Program-made: the position numbers and the translations under genes | Shown here: in pieces, positions 34,199-43,386 of the stretch | Position numbering within the stretch: position 1 is the stretch's first letter | Layout of the letters: every line of letters starts with the position of its first letter | Notes under the pieces: generated by a model | What the model was told of the DNA's origin: nothing | What the model saw: only the letters and a program-made list of their open reading frames with translations | Database searches by the model: none | Assembly: GCF_044923475.1 (NCBI RefSeq) | Contig: NZ_CP137338.1 | Span: forward strand, 186,001 to 250,000 | Origin: JAAURS01 sp044923475 | GTDB taxonomy: Bacteria > Cyanobacteriota > Cyanobacteriia > Thermosynechococcales > Thermosynechococcaceae | DNA length: 64,000 nt | Direction: 5' to 3'

Positions 34199-36358
34199 AT
34201 GAATAATCAAAAAATAGCTAATAACCATTTAATTGAAGGTCAGTACGAGGAAGCTGTAAGACTATACGAACAATTAATTCAGGAAGAACCGGATATTTCA
34301 TCTCACTATTGGCATTTAGGATTAGTATACCTTCTTCAAGGTCTAGAAGACTTAGCTCAAACAACATGGCAGTTCTATATAGCTCATGGATCGGATATAG
34401 AAATTGATGTTTGGATTTATGAATTAATTGAGGTTCTTGAAACCGAGGCTCAGCATCAATCAATACTCAACAACATTGAAAATAGCTGGTTAATTAGACA
34501 GCATATTCGAGAAATAAAACCAAATGAAATAAATAACTTACTTTATCTAGTTTTATTGACTGTCGATTTAAATAGTTTTAGTTTAGATCTTATAGAGCAG
34601 TGGAATCTTTTAGAGTTAATTTGTAATACAGAATATGGTGATATTGATTCTGAATTACTCCTTAAGACACTAATTAAGCTATTAAAATTTCCTTCAACAG
34701 TAACGATAAATTTTCTTGAAGTTGTTTTAGCTCGTATTCCTGACTCTAGATTATGGATTGACGCCTTAACGACTTGTGCAATTGAAGTTGCCGATCAATT
34801 AGGACAACCAGAATTTGCTGTTCAGATTGTTGAAGCAAACCTTTGTATAAGTCCAGAAGATTTCAGGTCGCTACAATATTTATATATATTTTACGATAAA
34901 TGCGGTAACTACAAGAAAAGCTTAGAAGCCGCAAATTTATTCTTGAATCAGTGCTCTAGTCCAATTGAAAAAGCATTTGGAAACTACTTAGTTACTCAAT
35001 CATTTATTAAGCTCGGACGTTGGTCAAACTCAGATGAACTTATAAAGCGATATAAAAGCTCAATAAAAGAAGTAATTAATACTAGTGTAATTGATGCGGC
35101 CAGCAATGTTCAATTCTCTCTTATTGTTCTGCCTACTTTACTAGAGTATTTGCAAGATAATCCCCATGAAAATAGTTTCTTGCAAAATGGAATTGCAAAT
35201 CTATTTCAGGAAAATGTCAAAAAATATACACCTTCTAAAGTATTTAAACAATCCAAGAAATCAGATCGTTTGAGGATAGGCTATATTGCACACACGTTTA
35301 GAGTTCATTCAGTGGGATGGTTAAGCCGTTGGCTTTTTCACTATCATGACAAAGAAAGATTTGATATTGGCCTGTATTTTGTTAATCAGAATACAGATAA
35401 TAATTTCTCAAAAACTTGGTTTAAAGATAAAGCAACTTTTTATCGAACCTTAGGTATTAATCCGCAAGAAATTTCCGAGCAGATCGTTAAAGATGAGATT
35501 GACATTCTAGTGGATCTAGATAGCACAACATTTAATGGAACCTGCATAGTAATGGCGTTTAAATCTGCTCCTATCCAGGTAACGTGGCTGGGAAAAAACG
35601 CTTCAGGAATTCCAGCAATCGATTATTACATTGCAGACCCCTATGTTTTACCTGATAATGCACAAGACTACTATCAAGAAAAGATTTGGCGATTGCCTCA
35701 GACATATATTGCTGTGAATGGCTTTGAAAGTGATGTGTCTACACTTCGTAGAGACGATCTCAACATTCCATCAGATGGGATTGTTTACCTTACCGCACAA
35801 AATGGACTCAAACGTCATCCAGACACCATACGTTTGCAACTACAAATTTTGAAAGAGGTTAAGAAAAGCTACTTATTAGTAAAAGGATACTCAGATGAAG
35901 AAGCAATTCAGCGACTTTTTATCGAAATTGCAGAAGAAGAAGGTGTTGCCTTAGATAGGTTGCGATTTTTGCCCATGGCTCCTAATGAGTTTATTCATCG
36001 GGCCAATTTGCATGTTGCCGATGTCGTTTTAGATACCTACCCTTATAATGGAGCTACAACAACACTAGAAACACTTTGGGCTGGTATCCCATTAGTAACG
36101 CGGGTAGGACAACAATTTGCAGCTCGTAATAGTTACACTTTTTTGATGAATGTTGGAGTTAGTGAAGGTATTGCCTGGAACGAAGAGGAGTACGTTAAAT
36201 GGGGCGTTAAGTTTGGAACTGACGAGCTGCTGCGGCAAAAGGTTTGTTGGAAACTGAGGCAGTCCCGCCAAACATCTCCCCTATGGGATGCAAAGCAGTT
36301 TACCCGTGAAATAGAGAGTGCATATACAGCAATGTGGGAAAATAGTTTAAAGGTGTAA
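34199..36358 (+). CDS. TPR + GT41 (SPINDLY/OGT-like) glycosyltransferase, copy 1
   Basis: A 719-residue protein. TPR-like helices at the N-terminus (EGQYEEAVRLYEQLIQEEPDISSHYWHLGLVYL) and a helical middle are followed by a C-terminal O-GlcNAc-transferase catalytic domain (about 350-715). Motifs match eukaryotic OGT and bacterial SPINDLY proteins: GYIAHTFRVHSVGW with the catalytic-region His, a Lys in NGLKRHPDT, and the UDP-sugar loop DTYPYNGATTTLETLWAGIP. It transfers a sugar, probably from a UDP donor, to Ser/Thr of a protein. GGAG precedes the ATG. The adjacent pilins are the obvious candidate substrates (inference). It is AT-rich relative to the chromosome. Confidence 0.88.
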   Translation: MNNQKIANNHLIEGQYEEAVRLYEQLIQEEPDISSHYWHLGLVYLLQGLEDLAQTTWQFYIAHGSDIEIDVWIYELIEVLETEAQHQSILNNIENSWLIRQHIREIKPNEINNLLYLVLLTVDLNSFSLDLIEQWNLLELICNTEYGDIDSELLLKTLIKLLKFPSTVTINFLEVVLARIPDSRLWIDALTTCAIEVADQLGQPEFAVQIVEANLCISPEDFRSLQYLYIFYDKCGNYKKSLEAANLFLNQCSSPIEKAFGNYLVTQSFIKLGRWSNSDELIKRYKSSIKEVINTSVIDAASNVQFSLIVLPTLLEYLQDNPHENSFLQNGIANLFQENVKKYTPSKVFKQSKKSDRLRIGYIAHTFRVHSVGWLSRWLFHYHDKERFDIGLYFVNQNTDNNFSKTWFKDKATFYRTLGINPQEISEQIVKDEIDILVDLDSTTFNGTCIVMAFKSAPIQVTWLGKNASGIPAIDYYIADPYVLPDNAQDYYQEKIWRLPQTYIAVNGFESDVSTLRRDDLNIPSDGIVYLTAQNGLKRHPDTIRLQLQILKEVKKSYLLVKGYSDEEAIQRLFIEIAEEEGVALDRLRFLPMAPNEFIHRANLHVADVVLDTYPYNGATTTLETLWAGIPLVTRVGQQFAARNSYTFLMNVGVSEGIAWNEEEYVKWGVKFGTDELLRQKVCWKLRQSRQTSPLWDAKQFTREIESAYTAMWENSLKV

Positions 36359-36498
36359 ATAAATCTTTTATAGAGAAATATAGTGGTCATAAATAGACAA
36401 AAAGCTTCATTGCTAACACAGTAACTTTAAGAGAATTTTTCTTTGTTTTAGTATGAATAGTTTGTTTTTTTAGATCTAAAGAATCTTCGATATTTTTA

Positions 36499-38682
36499 AT
36501 GCTTAACTCTAAGTTATATAAATCTGCAACGGATCTTTTTTCTCAAGGAAGCTACTCGGAATCTATTGTAGCATTTGAGGAGTTGATTCATGTGTATCCA
36601 GATGAATTAGTTAGCTATTGGTATATTGGACTAGCTTATCTTTTCCTGGATGATGAAACGACAGCTCAACTAGTATGGCTTGGTGCGATCGCGGAGCATA
36701 ATAATCAAGATACAGAAGCTATTATTCAAAGTTTAATTAAAACTTTGAGCAAAGAAGCAGAACACTTAAGCACAATTCAACTATATTCTAAATCATTATT
36801 GATCCGAAAATATATTGACTTTTTTGATTCTTGTAATATAGAAAATAAGTTATTAATTATTGATTTGCATATAAGACTAAACTCTTTTTCGCCAAATATG
36901 CTTGATGAGATTGAGTTAATAGAATTATTAAGAGATGAAGCAATTTTTGTCAAAAAGTATCTAATTGCCTCTGTTTTGAAGTCAGTTTTAAATCAACAGA
37001 TTGATGATAGATCCGTAAACTTTTTTGAAGCTTGTCTGTTCCGCAGTGACTCTCGAAAAGAATGCTTTGAAACAATTAAAGTTGCCGCGATCAAGTATGC
37101 GTTTGAAAACAAACTATTCAATGCTGCAATACTTCTCTGTAACCTATGCTTAAAGTACGAGCCTTATGACTTAGTTGTACTAGGATATCTTCCGCATTTC
37201 TATACGGCTGTAAACCAACATAAGGAAGCTATAGAAGCTGCAAAGTTTTTCTGGTTGCAGAGTATCAAATTGGAAGATCGATTTCTTTCATGCTGTATAT
37301 TCTTACAAACTTTAATGAAGGCTGGGGATTGGGATGAGGTACCTATAGTCTCTGAACAACTTAGAGTCTTGATGTTGGAAATTATTGAAAATGGATCGAC
37401 TCAACTCTCCTTAAATGTACTTCAGTTTTTAATTGTTAATACTGGTCTTTTTGCTTATCTTAAAGATGACTTAGCAGAGAATCGTAAATTACAAAATGAG
37501 GCGGCAGAGTTATTCTTTAATAATATTATAACTAATGCCAAATCACAAATAAAAACTCTCCCTTTTTCTAGGGTTGATGCAGGAAGACCGTTAAGAGTTG
37601 GTTATATATCTAGTAAATTTAGCAGGCACTCAGTGGCTTGGCTAGCTCGATGGCTATTTCAGTATCACGACCAAGTAGAATTTGAAATCACTGCGTATGT
37701 GGTCGAACAGAGCCCTGATAACGATTTCTTTAAAGCTTGGTTTTCTCCATATGTCGGATGTATTAGACATTTGATTGGTGATATTGGCATTTCTGCCGAT
37801 ATTATCCGCAACGATCGATTAGATATATTGGTCGATCTTGATAGCTTTACTGTCGATCAAACCTGTTTGATTCTTTCCTTAAAACCAGCTCCGATACAGG
37901 TAACCTGGCTAGGGTGCGATGCATCAGGTCTACCAGCTATTGACTATTTTATTGCCGATCCTTATGTTCTACCTAGCAATGCTCAAACCTACTATAAGGA
38001 AAGAATTTGGAGGCTTCCTCAAACTTACGTAGCCGTTGACGGTTTTGAGGTTGGTACTCCATCTTTACGGCGTTTAGATTTAGACATTCCTAATCATGCG
38101 GTTATTTACTTGAGTAGTCAAGTGGGTTCTAAACGCAACCCAATGGCAGTTCGCTTACAGATGAAAATTTTGAAAGAAGTATCTGAAAGCTATTTTCTTG
38201 TCAAAGGATTAGGCGACCAAAATCTTATCTGTAATTTCTTTTCACAAATTGCTTCTGAGGAGGGAGTTTCAGCTGATCGTTTGAGGTTTTTACCTTTCGC
38301 TGAAAATGAATATATTCATCGCGCAAATCTTCAAATTGCTGATATAGTTCTCGATACTTATCCTTACAATGGTGCCACAACAACTCTAGAAACTCTTTGG
38401 ATGGCAATTCCTTTGGTAACGCGAGTAGGAGAGCAGTTTGCAGCTCGCAATAGCTATGCCTTTATGCAAAATGCTGGGATTGAAGAAGGGATCGCATGGA
38501 CAGATGAAGAATATGTTGAATGGGGCATCCGTTTCGGTCAAGATGAGCAATTGCGCCAGCGAGTTGCGTGGAAGCTAAAGCAATCTCGGAAAACGTCTCC
38601 ATTATGGAATGCAAAACAGTTTGCCCGCGATATGGAAAATGCTTACCGTTCTATGTGGGCGCTGTATTTGGAGCAGCAATAG
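36499..38682 (+). CDS. TPR + GT41 (SPINDLY/OGT-like) glycosyltransferase, copy 2
   Basis: A 727-residue tandem paralogue of the preceding gene, 140 bp downstream on the same strand. The C-terminal catalytic domain is very similar (GYISSKFSRHSVAW, IQVTWLGCDASGLPAIDYFIADPYVLP in two pieces, DTYPYNGATTTLETLWMAIP), whereas the N-terminal half is much more diverged. That pattern suggests a shared sugar donor but different protein partners. It contains the only GCGATCGC site I found between about 30.6 and 39.9 kb. Role as for copy 1. Confidence 0.88.
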   Translation: MLNSKLYKSATDLFSQGSYSESIVAFEELIHVYPDELVSYWYIGLAYLFLDDETTAQLVWLGAIAEHNNQDTEAIIQSLIKTLSKEAEHLSTIQLYSKSLLIRKYIDFFDSCNIENKLLIIDLHIRLNSFSPNMLDEIELIELLRDEAIFVKKYLIASVLKSVLNQQIDDRSVNFFEACLFRSDSRKECFETIKVAAIKYAFENKLFNAAILLCNLCLKYEPYDLVVLGYLPHFYTAVNQHKEAIEAAKFFWLQSIKLEDRFLSCCIFLQTLMKAGDWDEVPIVSEQLRVLMLEIIENGSTQLSLNVLQFLIVNTGLFAYLKDDLAENRKLQNEAAELFFNNIITNAKSQIKTLPFSRVDAGRPLRVGYISSKFSRHSVAWLARWLFQYHDQVEFEITAYVVEQSPDNDFFKAWFSPYVGCIRHLIGDIGISADIIRNDRLDILVDLDSFTVDQTCLILSLKPAPIQVTWLGCDASGLPAIDYFIADPYVLPSNAQTYYKERIWRLPQTYVAVDGFEVGTPSLRRLDLDIPNHAVIYLSSQVGSKRNPMAVRLQMKILKEVSESYFLVKGLGDQNLICNFFSQIASEEGVSADRLRFLPFAENEYIHRANLQIADIVLDTYPYNGATTTLETLWMAIPLVTRVGEQFAARNSYAFMQNAGIEEGIAWTDEEYVEWGIRFGQDEQLRQRVAWKLKQSRKTSPLWNAKQFARDMENAYRSMWALYLEQQ

Positions 38683-38748
38683 TATTTAAGTTGCCGTCAA
38701 GATTTTTACTTGCGTTAAGAGGTACAAATTTTTGAGTAAATGGCTGAG

Positions 38749-38863
38749 AACCTGTTTGAAAAATATTTTGAAACCCTTGCCTAGAGAGATTTTTGAGTGA
38801 AATGATTTGATTCTATTCAAAGCCTTGTGTGTTAAACCTTCGATCTGACTTTTTAAACAGGTT
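38749..38863. mobile_element. MITE-like 115-bp element
   Basis: The ends are near-perfect 15-bp inverted repeats (AACCTGTTTGAAAAA at the left; the right end reads inward AACCTGTTTAAAAAG), with 13 of 15 matching. It fills the gap between the second GT41 gene and the convergent FkbM gene. Its minus strand has a 62-codon open frame without family resemblance. A miniature inverted-repeat element, or the ends of a decayed insertion sequence, is the best reading. Confidence 0.45.
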
Positions 38864-38894
38864 TTTAAGGACATAATTCAATCTATAAAAACTA

Positions 38895-39878
38895 TCAAGC
38901 TTGGGATTTGCAAAAACCTTTTATATTTTTTACGATTGACAGATGTTGGATTGACTGAATATCTAATTCGGGAAATTGAAGTAAGGTTTCAATAATGATA
39001 TCAGCAAAATTATATTGCTCGTCTTTCCCATAATTGATGGTTAAAAATTCCAGCAGTTCAAGACCATAATCCGGGAATAAAAGTGCATCGGCAAGACATG
39101 CAAGCTTAAATATCCTATCGGGGCTTACTGTAGAACTTGGTTCATCATACATTAGCTGTATCAGGTCTTTGAAGTAAAACGCATCTCCCCAAAGTAGTTG
39201 TCCATTTCTTAAGGCCGATCGTATGGGCGAACAAGCCCTGACTCGATGCGATAGAGACAAGTCAAAGAGCGAAAAGTCATATCCTCTGAGAAAAGAATCA
39301 ACATCTGCGAATAAAGGTTGATTTTTGTAGAGCGATGAAAACTCTACTTCTATCTGTATGCCTAATATACCTCTTTCTAAGAGTTGAGATGCCCCTTCAA
39401 GAACATGTAAATCTGCTCCTTGAACATCAATTTGCAGAAAATCAATATTAGTAATACTTTCGTCTTTACAAGCTTGATCGAGTGTTACAACCTCAATTTC
39501 AACTGAATAATCTAATGAAACCAGATCGGCTAAATTTGAAAACCGCTTCAGATAGGATTCATTGGGCGGGTAAAGCGAACTACACATCGGTGCCTTGGTG
39601 ACATACAGTGTAGATTCTCCGATGACGTTACTAAGCGCTAGAGGAATATGACGCTCAGTCCAGTTAATTTGACGGGTAGCTAGTTCTTCATTGGCGGCCT
39701 GACAAGCATCGGCATCGGCATCGAAGCCAAGAATAGATAAGTTGGGCAAAAAATTACTCCATGGCCCAGTGGCGTATTCGTCCTGGCTACTAATTTTTCG
39801 AGAGCCAACATTGCAGATTGTGAGGTGAATAGGGTCAAGTCGGCCATGTTTTTTAAGCGTTGACAAAAAAACAGACAA
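38895..39878 (-). CDS. FkbM family methyltransferase
   Basis: A 327-residue SAM-dependent methyltransferase of the FkbM type. Features include a glycine-region equivalent CNVGSRK near the N-terminus, FDADADACQ (ribose-binding acidic residue), the SSLYPPN segment, FLQIDVQGADLHVLEGA, and GIQIEVEFSSLY. FkbM enzymes O-methylate sugars of polysaccharides or natural products. The start is a TTG with a strong AGGAGGG seven to eight bases upstream. It converges on the GT41 pair, consistent with methylation of the same glycan (inference). Confidence 0.82.
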   Translation of the reverse strand: MSVFLSTLKKHGRLDPIHLTICNVGSRKISSQDEYATGPWSNFLPNLSILGFDADADACQAANEELATRQINWTERHIPLALSNVIGESTLYVTKAPMCSSLYPPNESYLKRFSNLADLVSLDYSVEIEVVTLDQACKDESITNIDFLQIDVQGADLHVLEGASQLLERGILGIQIEVEFSSLYKNQPLFADVDSFLRGYDFSLFDLSLSHRVRACSPIRSALRNGQLLWGDAFYFKDLIQLMYDEPSSTVSPDRIFKLACLADALLFPDYGLELLEFLTINYGKDEQYNFADIIIETLLQFPELDIQSIQHLSIVKNIKGFCKSQA

Positions 39879-40006
39879 TTGCAGTCCCTCCTAATGCTCA
39901 AGGTCTAAAAGTGCGATCGCAGCTGGAAGAATAGAAAAACCTAGCTGTGTTTTGCCTATTCTTAGCTCTATCATTGATGCCAGAGTCGATTCCAAAGTCC
40001 AAATCG

Positions 40007-41575
40007 CTATGTGCTTGGCGTTGCTACAACATTAAGCTGTCCCTCCAACGCATCTAAAGACTCTAGCTTAATCAACTGCTGTAGGTAAGGCTGATATATA
40101 TTCAGCTCATAGCCCTGCTCCACCAAAAAACGGGCAACCTCCATATTACTTCCCTGAGAACCTGCAATATTCTCGTACAAAATGATAGGTGAAAACTCCG
40201 CCAGAAGCCGCTGAGCACCTCGTAAAACGCTAATCTCATGTCCCTCTGCATCCAGCTTCAAAAAATTGACAGCGCTCATCTGCTCCGTTTCAATGAGGCT
40301 GTCCAGTGTTAGACACGGCACCTCGACAACTTGCCCCGATACCACCTCCGCATCGTCCGCAATCACCTCATTCAGTTCGCTTGCCCCATAAATAGAAAGG
40401 CGAATGCTGCCCGTACGATCGCTCGCTGCCGCCCCATACACGCGCACCCAGTCAAATTGATTGACGCGACAGGTTTCTTCTAAATACCCCACGCAAGCCG
40501 GAAACGGCTCGATCGCAATCACCTTGCCACTCGCACCCACTCTAGTTGCTGCACTAAAAGTATAGACCCCTGCATTGGCCCCTACATCAATCACAGTCAT
40601 TCCAGGCTTTAGCCAACTGCGCCAAAACTCCATCTCACTCTCAAACCAATCCCCTTCTCCTAACAAAACACTGGTCACAATACTGTTCAGACTGGGCTGT
40701 ACCGCCAGCGTCACCCCCTCGTCAAAAGGAACATAGGTAAAATCCCGATCGGGTGATACTTGAGTCCATACGCTATCAAAATCTAGACGTCCTGCGGATC
40801 GATCTGCTGCCAATTGCCAATAGTGGTGAGCCGCCGCAGTCTCATTAATATCTCGATAGGCAATAGATAAACTCTGTAGCACCGTTAAATTACCAGGCGC
40901 TAAACGCAGAGCATTGTGGAGATAAATAAACCCTTCAGCCTGCGCTGCCATTCGACAAGCAATTCCCTGCTTTAGCTGTAGCGCAGGTAAATTGGGGTTC
41001 ACATGCGCCGCCGTAGATAGCGTGTGTAGCCCCATTGCATTGTAAAAAACCTGGGCAGAATGCACAAAAATTTGATTCCAATACTGATACACCTGCTCCA
41101 ACCCATTTTGAGGGGATACGTAGAGCAATTCCATCACCTGCAACCGATCCACCGCGCGACCGTACCACCCCGTCGGCACATAAATTAATCCAAGCGGTAC
41201 TTCAGCCGCGTCCTTTTCCAACGCAATTTGAAGCTGTAACAGAGCCGTAAACGCCTGTTGACGAGCTGGATAAAACTCACCGACCAATACACTCAATAAA
41301 GCTTTGTGGGCTTGACAAAGGAGATAATCTGCTTCACCTTCGCTAAATGCATCTTGCGCTAACTCGACCAAGGACATTTTGAGAGACAGATCGTCGCAAT
41401 CCTGTGCCTGAATCAGTGCCGCAACCCCTATATTATTCCAGTCCTGCCCAGTACTTGGACTATTCCAATCTGTTTCTATACAGATACTGTCTAGGCGTTG
41501 CCGTAACGAGTCGTCGATCTGCCAACCCAACTGCTGGAGAGATTCTAGGTAAGACTGCGTTGCTTCGCTGACCAT
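40007..41575 (-). CDS. TPR-like + FkbM methyltransferase fusion
   Basis: A 522-residue protein. The first ~270 residues are helical and TPR-like (AAQAEGFIYLHNALRLAPGNLTVLQSLSIAYRDI in two parts). The C-terminal ~230 residues are an FkbM methyltransferase: GMTVIDVGANAGVYTFSAA (SAM motif I), VIAIEPFPACVGYLEE, FLKLDAEGHEISVLRGAQ and PIILYENIAG. The helical region parallels the N-terminal layout of the two neighbouring glycosyltransferases, suggesting that all three recognise protein or share a scaffold. GC content and a nearby HIP1 site place it at the right edge of the AT-rich block. Confidence 0.82.
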   Translation of the reverse strand: MVSEATQSYLESLQQLGWQIDDSLRQRLDSICIETDWNSPSTGQDWNNIGVAALIQAQDCDDLSLKMSLVELAQDAFSEGEADYLLCQAHKALLSVLVGEFYPARQQAFTALLQLQIALEKDAAEVPLGLIYVPTGWYGRAVDRLQVMELLYVSPQNGLEQVYQYWNQIFVHSAQVFYNAMGLHTLSTAAHVNPNLPALQLKQGIACRMAAQAEGFIYLHNALRLAPGNLTVLQSLSIAYRDINETAAAHHYWQLAADRSAGRLDFDSVWTQVSPDRDFTYVPFDEGVTLAVQPSLNSIVTSVLLGEGDWFESEMEFWRSWLKPGMTVIDVGANAGVYTFSAATRVGASGKVIAIEPFPACVGYLEETCRVNQFDWVRVYGAAASDRTGSIRLSIYGASELNEVIADDAEVVSGQVVEVPCLTLDSLIETEQMSAVNFLKLDAEGHEISVLRGAQRLLAEFSPIILYENIAGSQGSNMEVARFLVEQGYELNIYQPYLQQLIKLESLDALEGQLNVVATPST

Positions 41576-41669
41576 AAATGTTACTGATTAAAAAAAGCAA
41601 ATCATCTTAATCAGTATGCCCATTAACTGTGCGATCGCCTTCCTTCTCGCGCAACCCAGTTGATGTCGG

Positions 41670-42554
41670 TTAGGTCAAGGCGTGCGATCGCAGCCAATCC
41701 AGCAAATCCGTGCGATCGCCAAAATCCAGCAGCGCCTCTCCCAAATCCTCCAGCTGAGCTAGAGACAAAGCCTGCACCTGCATCTCAATCCCAGCCTCAA
41801 GCGAACCCAATTTACGCTTTAACAGAAGTAAAACAAGTGCCAAAGCCTCCAGCCGTCGCCCCTCTTGTCGTCCTTCTTGCCGTCCCTCTTGCCGTCCCTC
41901 TTCCAGTGCTTCCTGATAAACACGGGTTTGTTTTAGTTCACTTAAACTAAACATCTGCTCGATTTCCTCTCGGCTCAACGTCGGAAACTTATAGACCATC
42001 ACCGTCTCAATCAATTCTATAATTCTTTCCAAGTCTGCATCCGGCTGTAACTGACTGCGCGCCCTTTCTACCAGCACTCGCGCCTGAGCCTCAGACACCT
42101 CTGGCCTAGCGTTAATCAATTGCAGTAGCCCTACCCCTAACGACCCCGTAGGCATATCCTGTAAATCTTCTAAATAAATTCGCTGGACTTGGACACTATC
42201 CAGCAGCGTACGAAAAAGATGCGTTTGGTCTGGCTCCACAGAACGTTTGGAAAACAAGACAACCGCCTTCCAGTCTTCCGTTTGAGGATACTGCTCAAAA
42301 AAGAGAAAGATTTCCGCAAAGAAGCGATGGTAAAAGTAAGGGTCTTTCTGGTACTGCACCTCCACAAACCAGACGGTCCGATCGGGGCCATCCGGTTGGG
42401 GTAAAAAGACCCCATCCAGGCGAAAGGAAAGCTGCTTCACCTCCACCGAGCGAAACACATAACCCTGAGCGCGTTCAGCAGGCTCGCCCAGTAGTTCAAA
42501 AAATACTCCTGGCGCGGTCTGAAAAATGCGGTAGAAAATTGAGTCTGTCTTCAA
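41670..42554 (-). CDS. Rpn/DUF2887-like nuclease with DUF4351 tail (copy 2)
   Basis: A 294-residue protein. The N-terminal ~200 residues match the cyanobacterial PD-(D/E)XK type starting MKTDSIFYRIFQTAPGVFFELLG, with LDGVFLPQPD and WFVEVQYQKDPYFYHRFFAE holding the acidic residues. Next comes a linker of four tandem repeats (EGRQEGRQEGRQEGR), then DUF4351 (LEDLGEALLDFGDRTDLLDWLRSH). Relatives are annotated as recombination-promoting nucleases or putative transposases. The start codon is TTG at 42554, judged by alignment with family N-termini. Its 3' end is duplicated about 0.95 kb away. Confidence 0.8.
   Translation of the reverse strand: MKTDSIFYRIFQTAPGVFFELLGEPAERAQGYVFRSVEVKQLSFRLDGVFLPQPDGPDRTVWFVEVQYQKDPYFYHRFFAEIFLFFEQYPQTEDWKAVVLFSKRSVEPDQTHLFRTLLDSVQVQRIYLEDLQDMPTGSLGVGLLQLINARPEVSEAQARVLVERARSQLQPDADLERIIELIETVMVYKFPTLSREEIEQMFSLSELKQTRVYQEALEEGRQEGRQEGRQEGRRLEALALVLLLLKRKLGSLEAGIEMQVQALSLAQLEDLGEALLDFGDRTDLLDWLRSHALT
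41855..41902 (-). repeat. 12-bp tandem array in DUF4351 linker (4 units)
   Basis: Four in-frame 12-bp units, the last two identical (GCCGTCCCTCTT on the plus strand), encode the GRQE repeats that join the nuclease-like region to DUF4351. Unit number is likely to vary between strains. Confidence 0.8.
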
Positions 42555-42624
42555 CAGCGTGATTACCCCGTGGTTGCCCCTTCAAAATAGAAATCTTATC
42601 GAGTCTCTCTCGTCTAGGCTGAGG

Positions 42625-42681
42625 CTACTCGTGCGATCGCAGCCAGTCCAGCAAATCCGTGCGATCGCCAAAATCCAACAT
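42625..42681 (-). pseudogene. Relic of a further DUF4351 gene end
   Basis: The minus strand encodes MLDFGDRTDLLDWLRSHE and a stop. This is the terminal piece of DUF4351, with no rest of the gene. Within it, 42631-42677 repeats 41682-41728 with one mismatch in 47 bases. It lies between the intact DUF4351 gene and a Uma2 gene, so it is either a decayed neighbour or a partial duplication. Confidence 0.75.
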
Positions 42682-42684
42682 CGA

Positions 42685-43272
42685 CTACAGCCGAGCTTCC
42701 AACACTTGAGTAGCGGTCAAGATTAGATCTGGAAAAGTGGGGGACACAATAAGCTCGTTGCCTCGAAACTCTACAGAGTCGTAAAACTCACGATCTAAAA
42801 TGCAAAGGGTAACTTTCTGAGCGATGGGGTCTACGATCCAGTACTCAGAAATCTCTAAGAGCGCATATTCAGAGCGCTTCGAGCGGTAATCATCAGCTTG
42901 GGTCGATGGGCTAACAACTTCGACAACCAGCAAAGGGGGTGGCTCATTGAGGTTAATGACAGCTTCTCGGTCTGCCATTGCGTCCCATTGTGCAAGAGAT
43001 AGAATGGTGACATCAGGGATACGGGAAGTATCCCAACTTCGTCCGCGCGGGGAACGTACCCCAACCGTCATCTGTTTGCAAGTCCAAGGGAGGTTTTTTT
43101 GTTGGATTCGATCGCGAAACTGGTCGTGTAAAAACTCAGTGATACCGCCATGCTTTCCCGTGCCTAGACTCATCGGTACGAGTTCTCCATCAACCAGTTC
43201 ATAGCGGGTATCGGTGCTATCACTATAGATTAGATATTCTTCAAAAGTGAGCTTTTGTGTAGTGATAGTCAT
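42685..43272 (-). CDS. Uma2 family putative endonuclease (copy 3)
   Basis: A 195-residue Uma2/DUF820 protein: LTFEEYLIYSDSTDTRYELVDGE, RIPDVTILSLAQWDAM, LLVVEVVSPSTQADDYRSKRSEYALLEISEYWIVDP. The Asp/Glu-X-Val and Lys core of the PD-(D/E)XK fold is intact. The length is normal. It sits in a run of accessory genes between the methyltransferases and the pseudopilins. Confidence 0.88.
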   Translation of the reverse strand: MTITTQKLTFEEYLIYSDSTDTRYELVDGELVPMSLGTGKHGGITEFLHDQFRDRIQQKNLPWTCKQMTVGVRSPRGRSWDTSRIPDVTILSLAQWDAMADREAVINLNEPPPLLVVEVVSPSTQADDYRSKRSEYALLEISEYWIVDPIAQKVTLCILDREFYDSVEFRGNELIVSPTFPDLILTATQVLEARL

Positions 43273-43386
43273 GCTATTGCTTCATCCTACGCTTTCGTTT
43301 GATTCACTATTAATGAAAATCGAAGTTCAGGGCATACTTAGAGCTATACCACCAAATCACCGCCCATTGCACCAAACTTGAGTGCC

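Noticed and set aside
38686..38874. 62-codon minus-strand open frame as a transposase
   Set aside because: No DDE or other transposase motif is visible; the inverted ends fit a non-coding element better.
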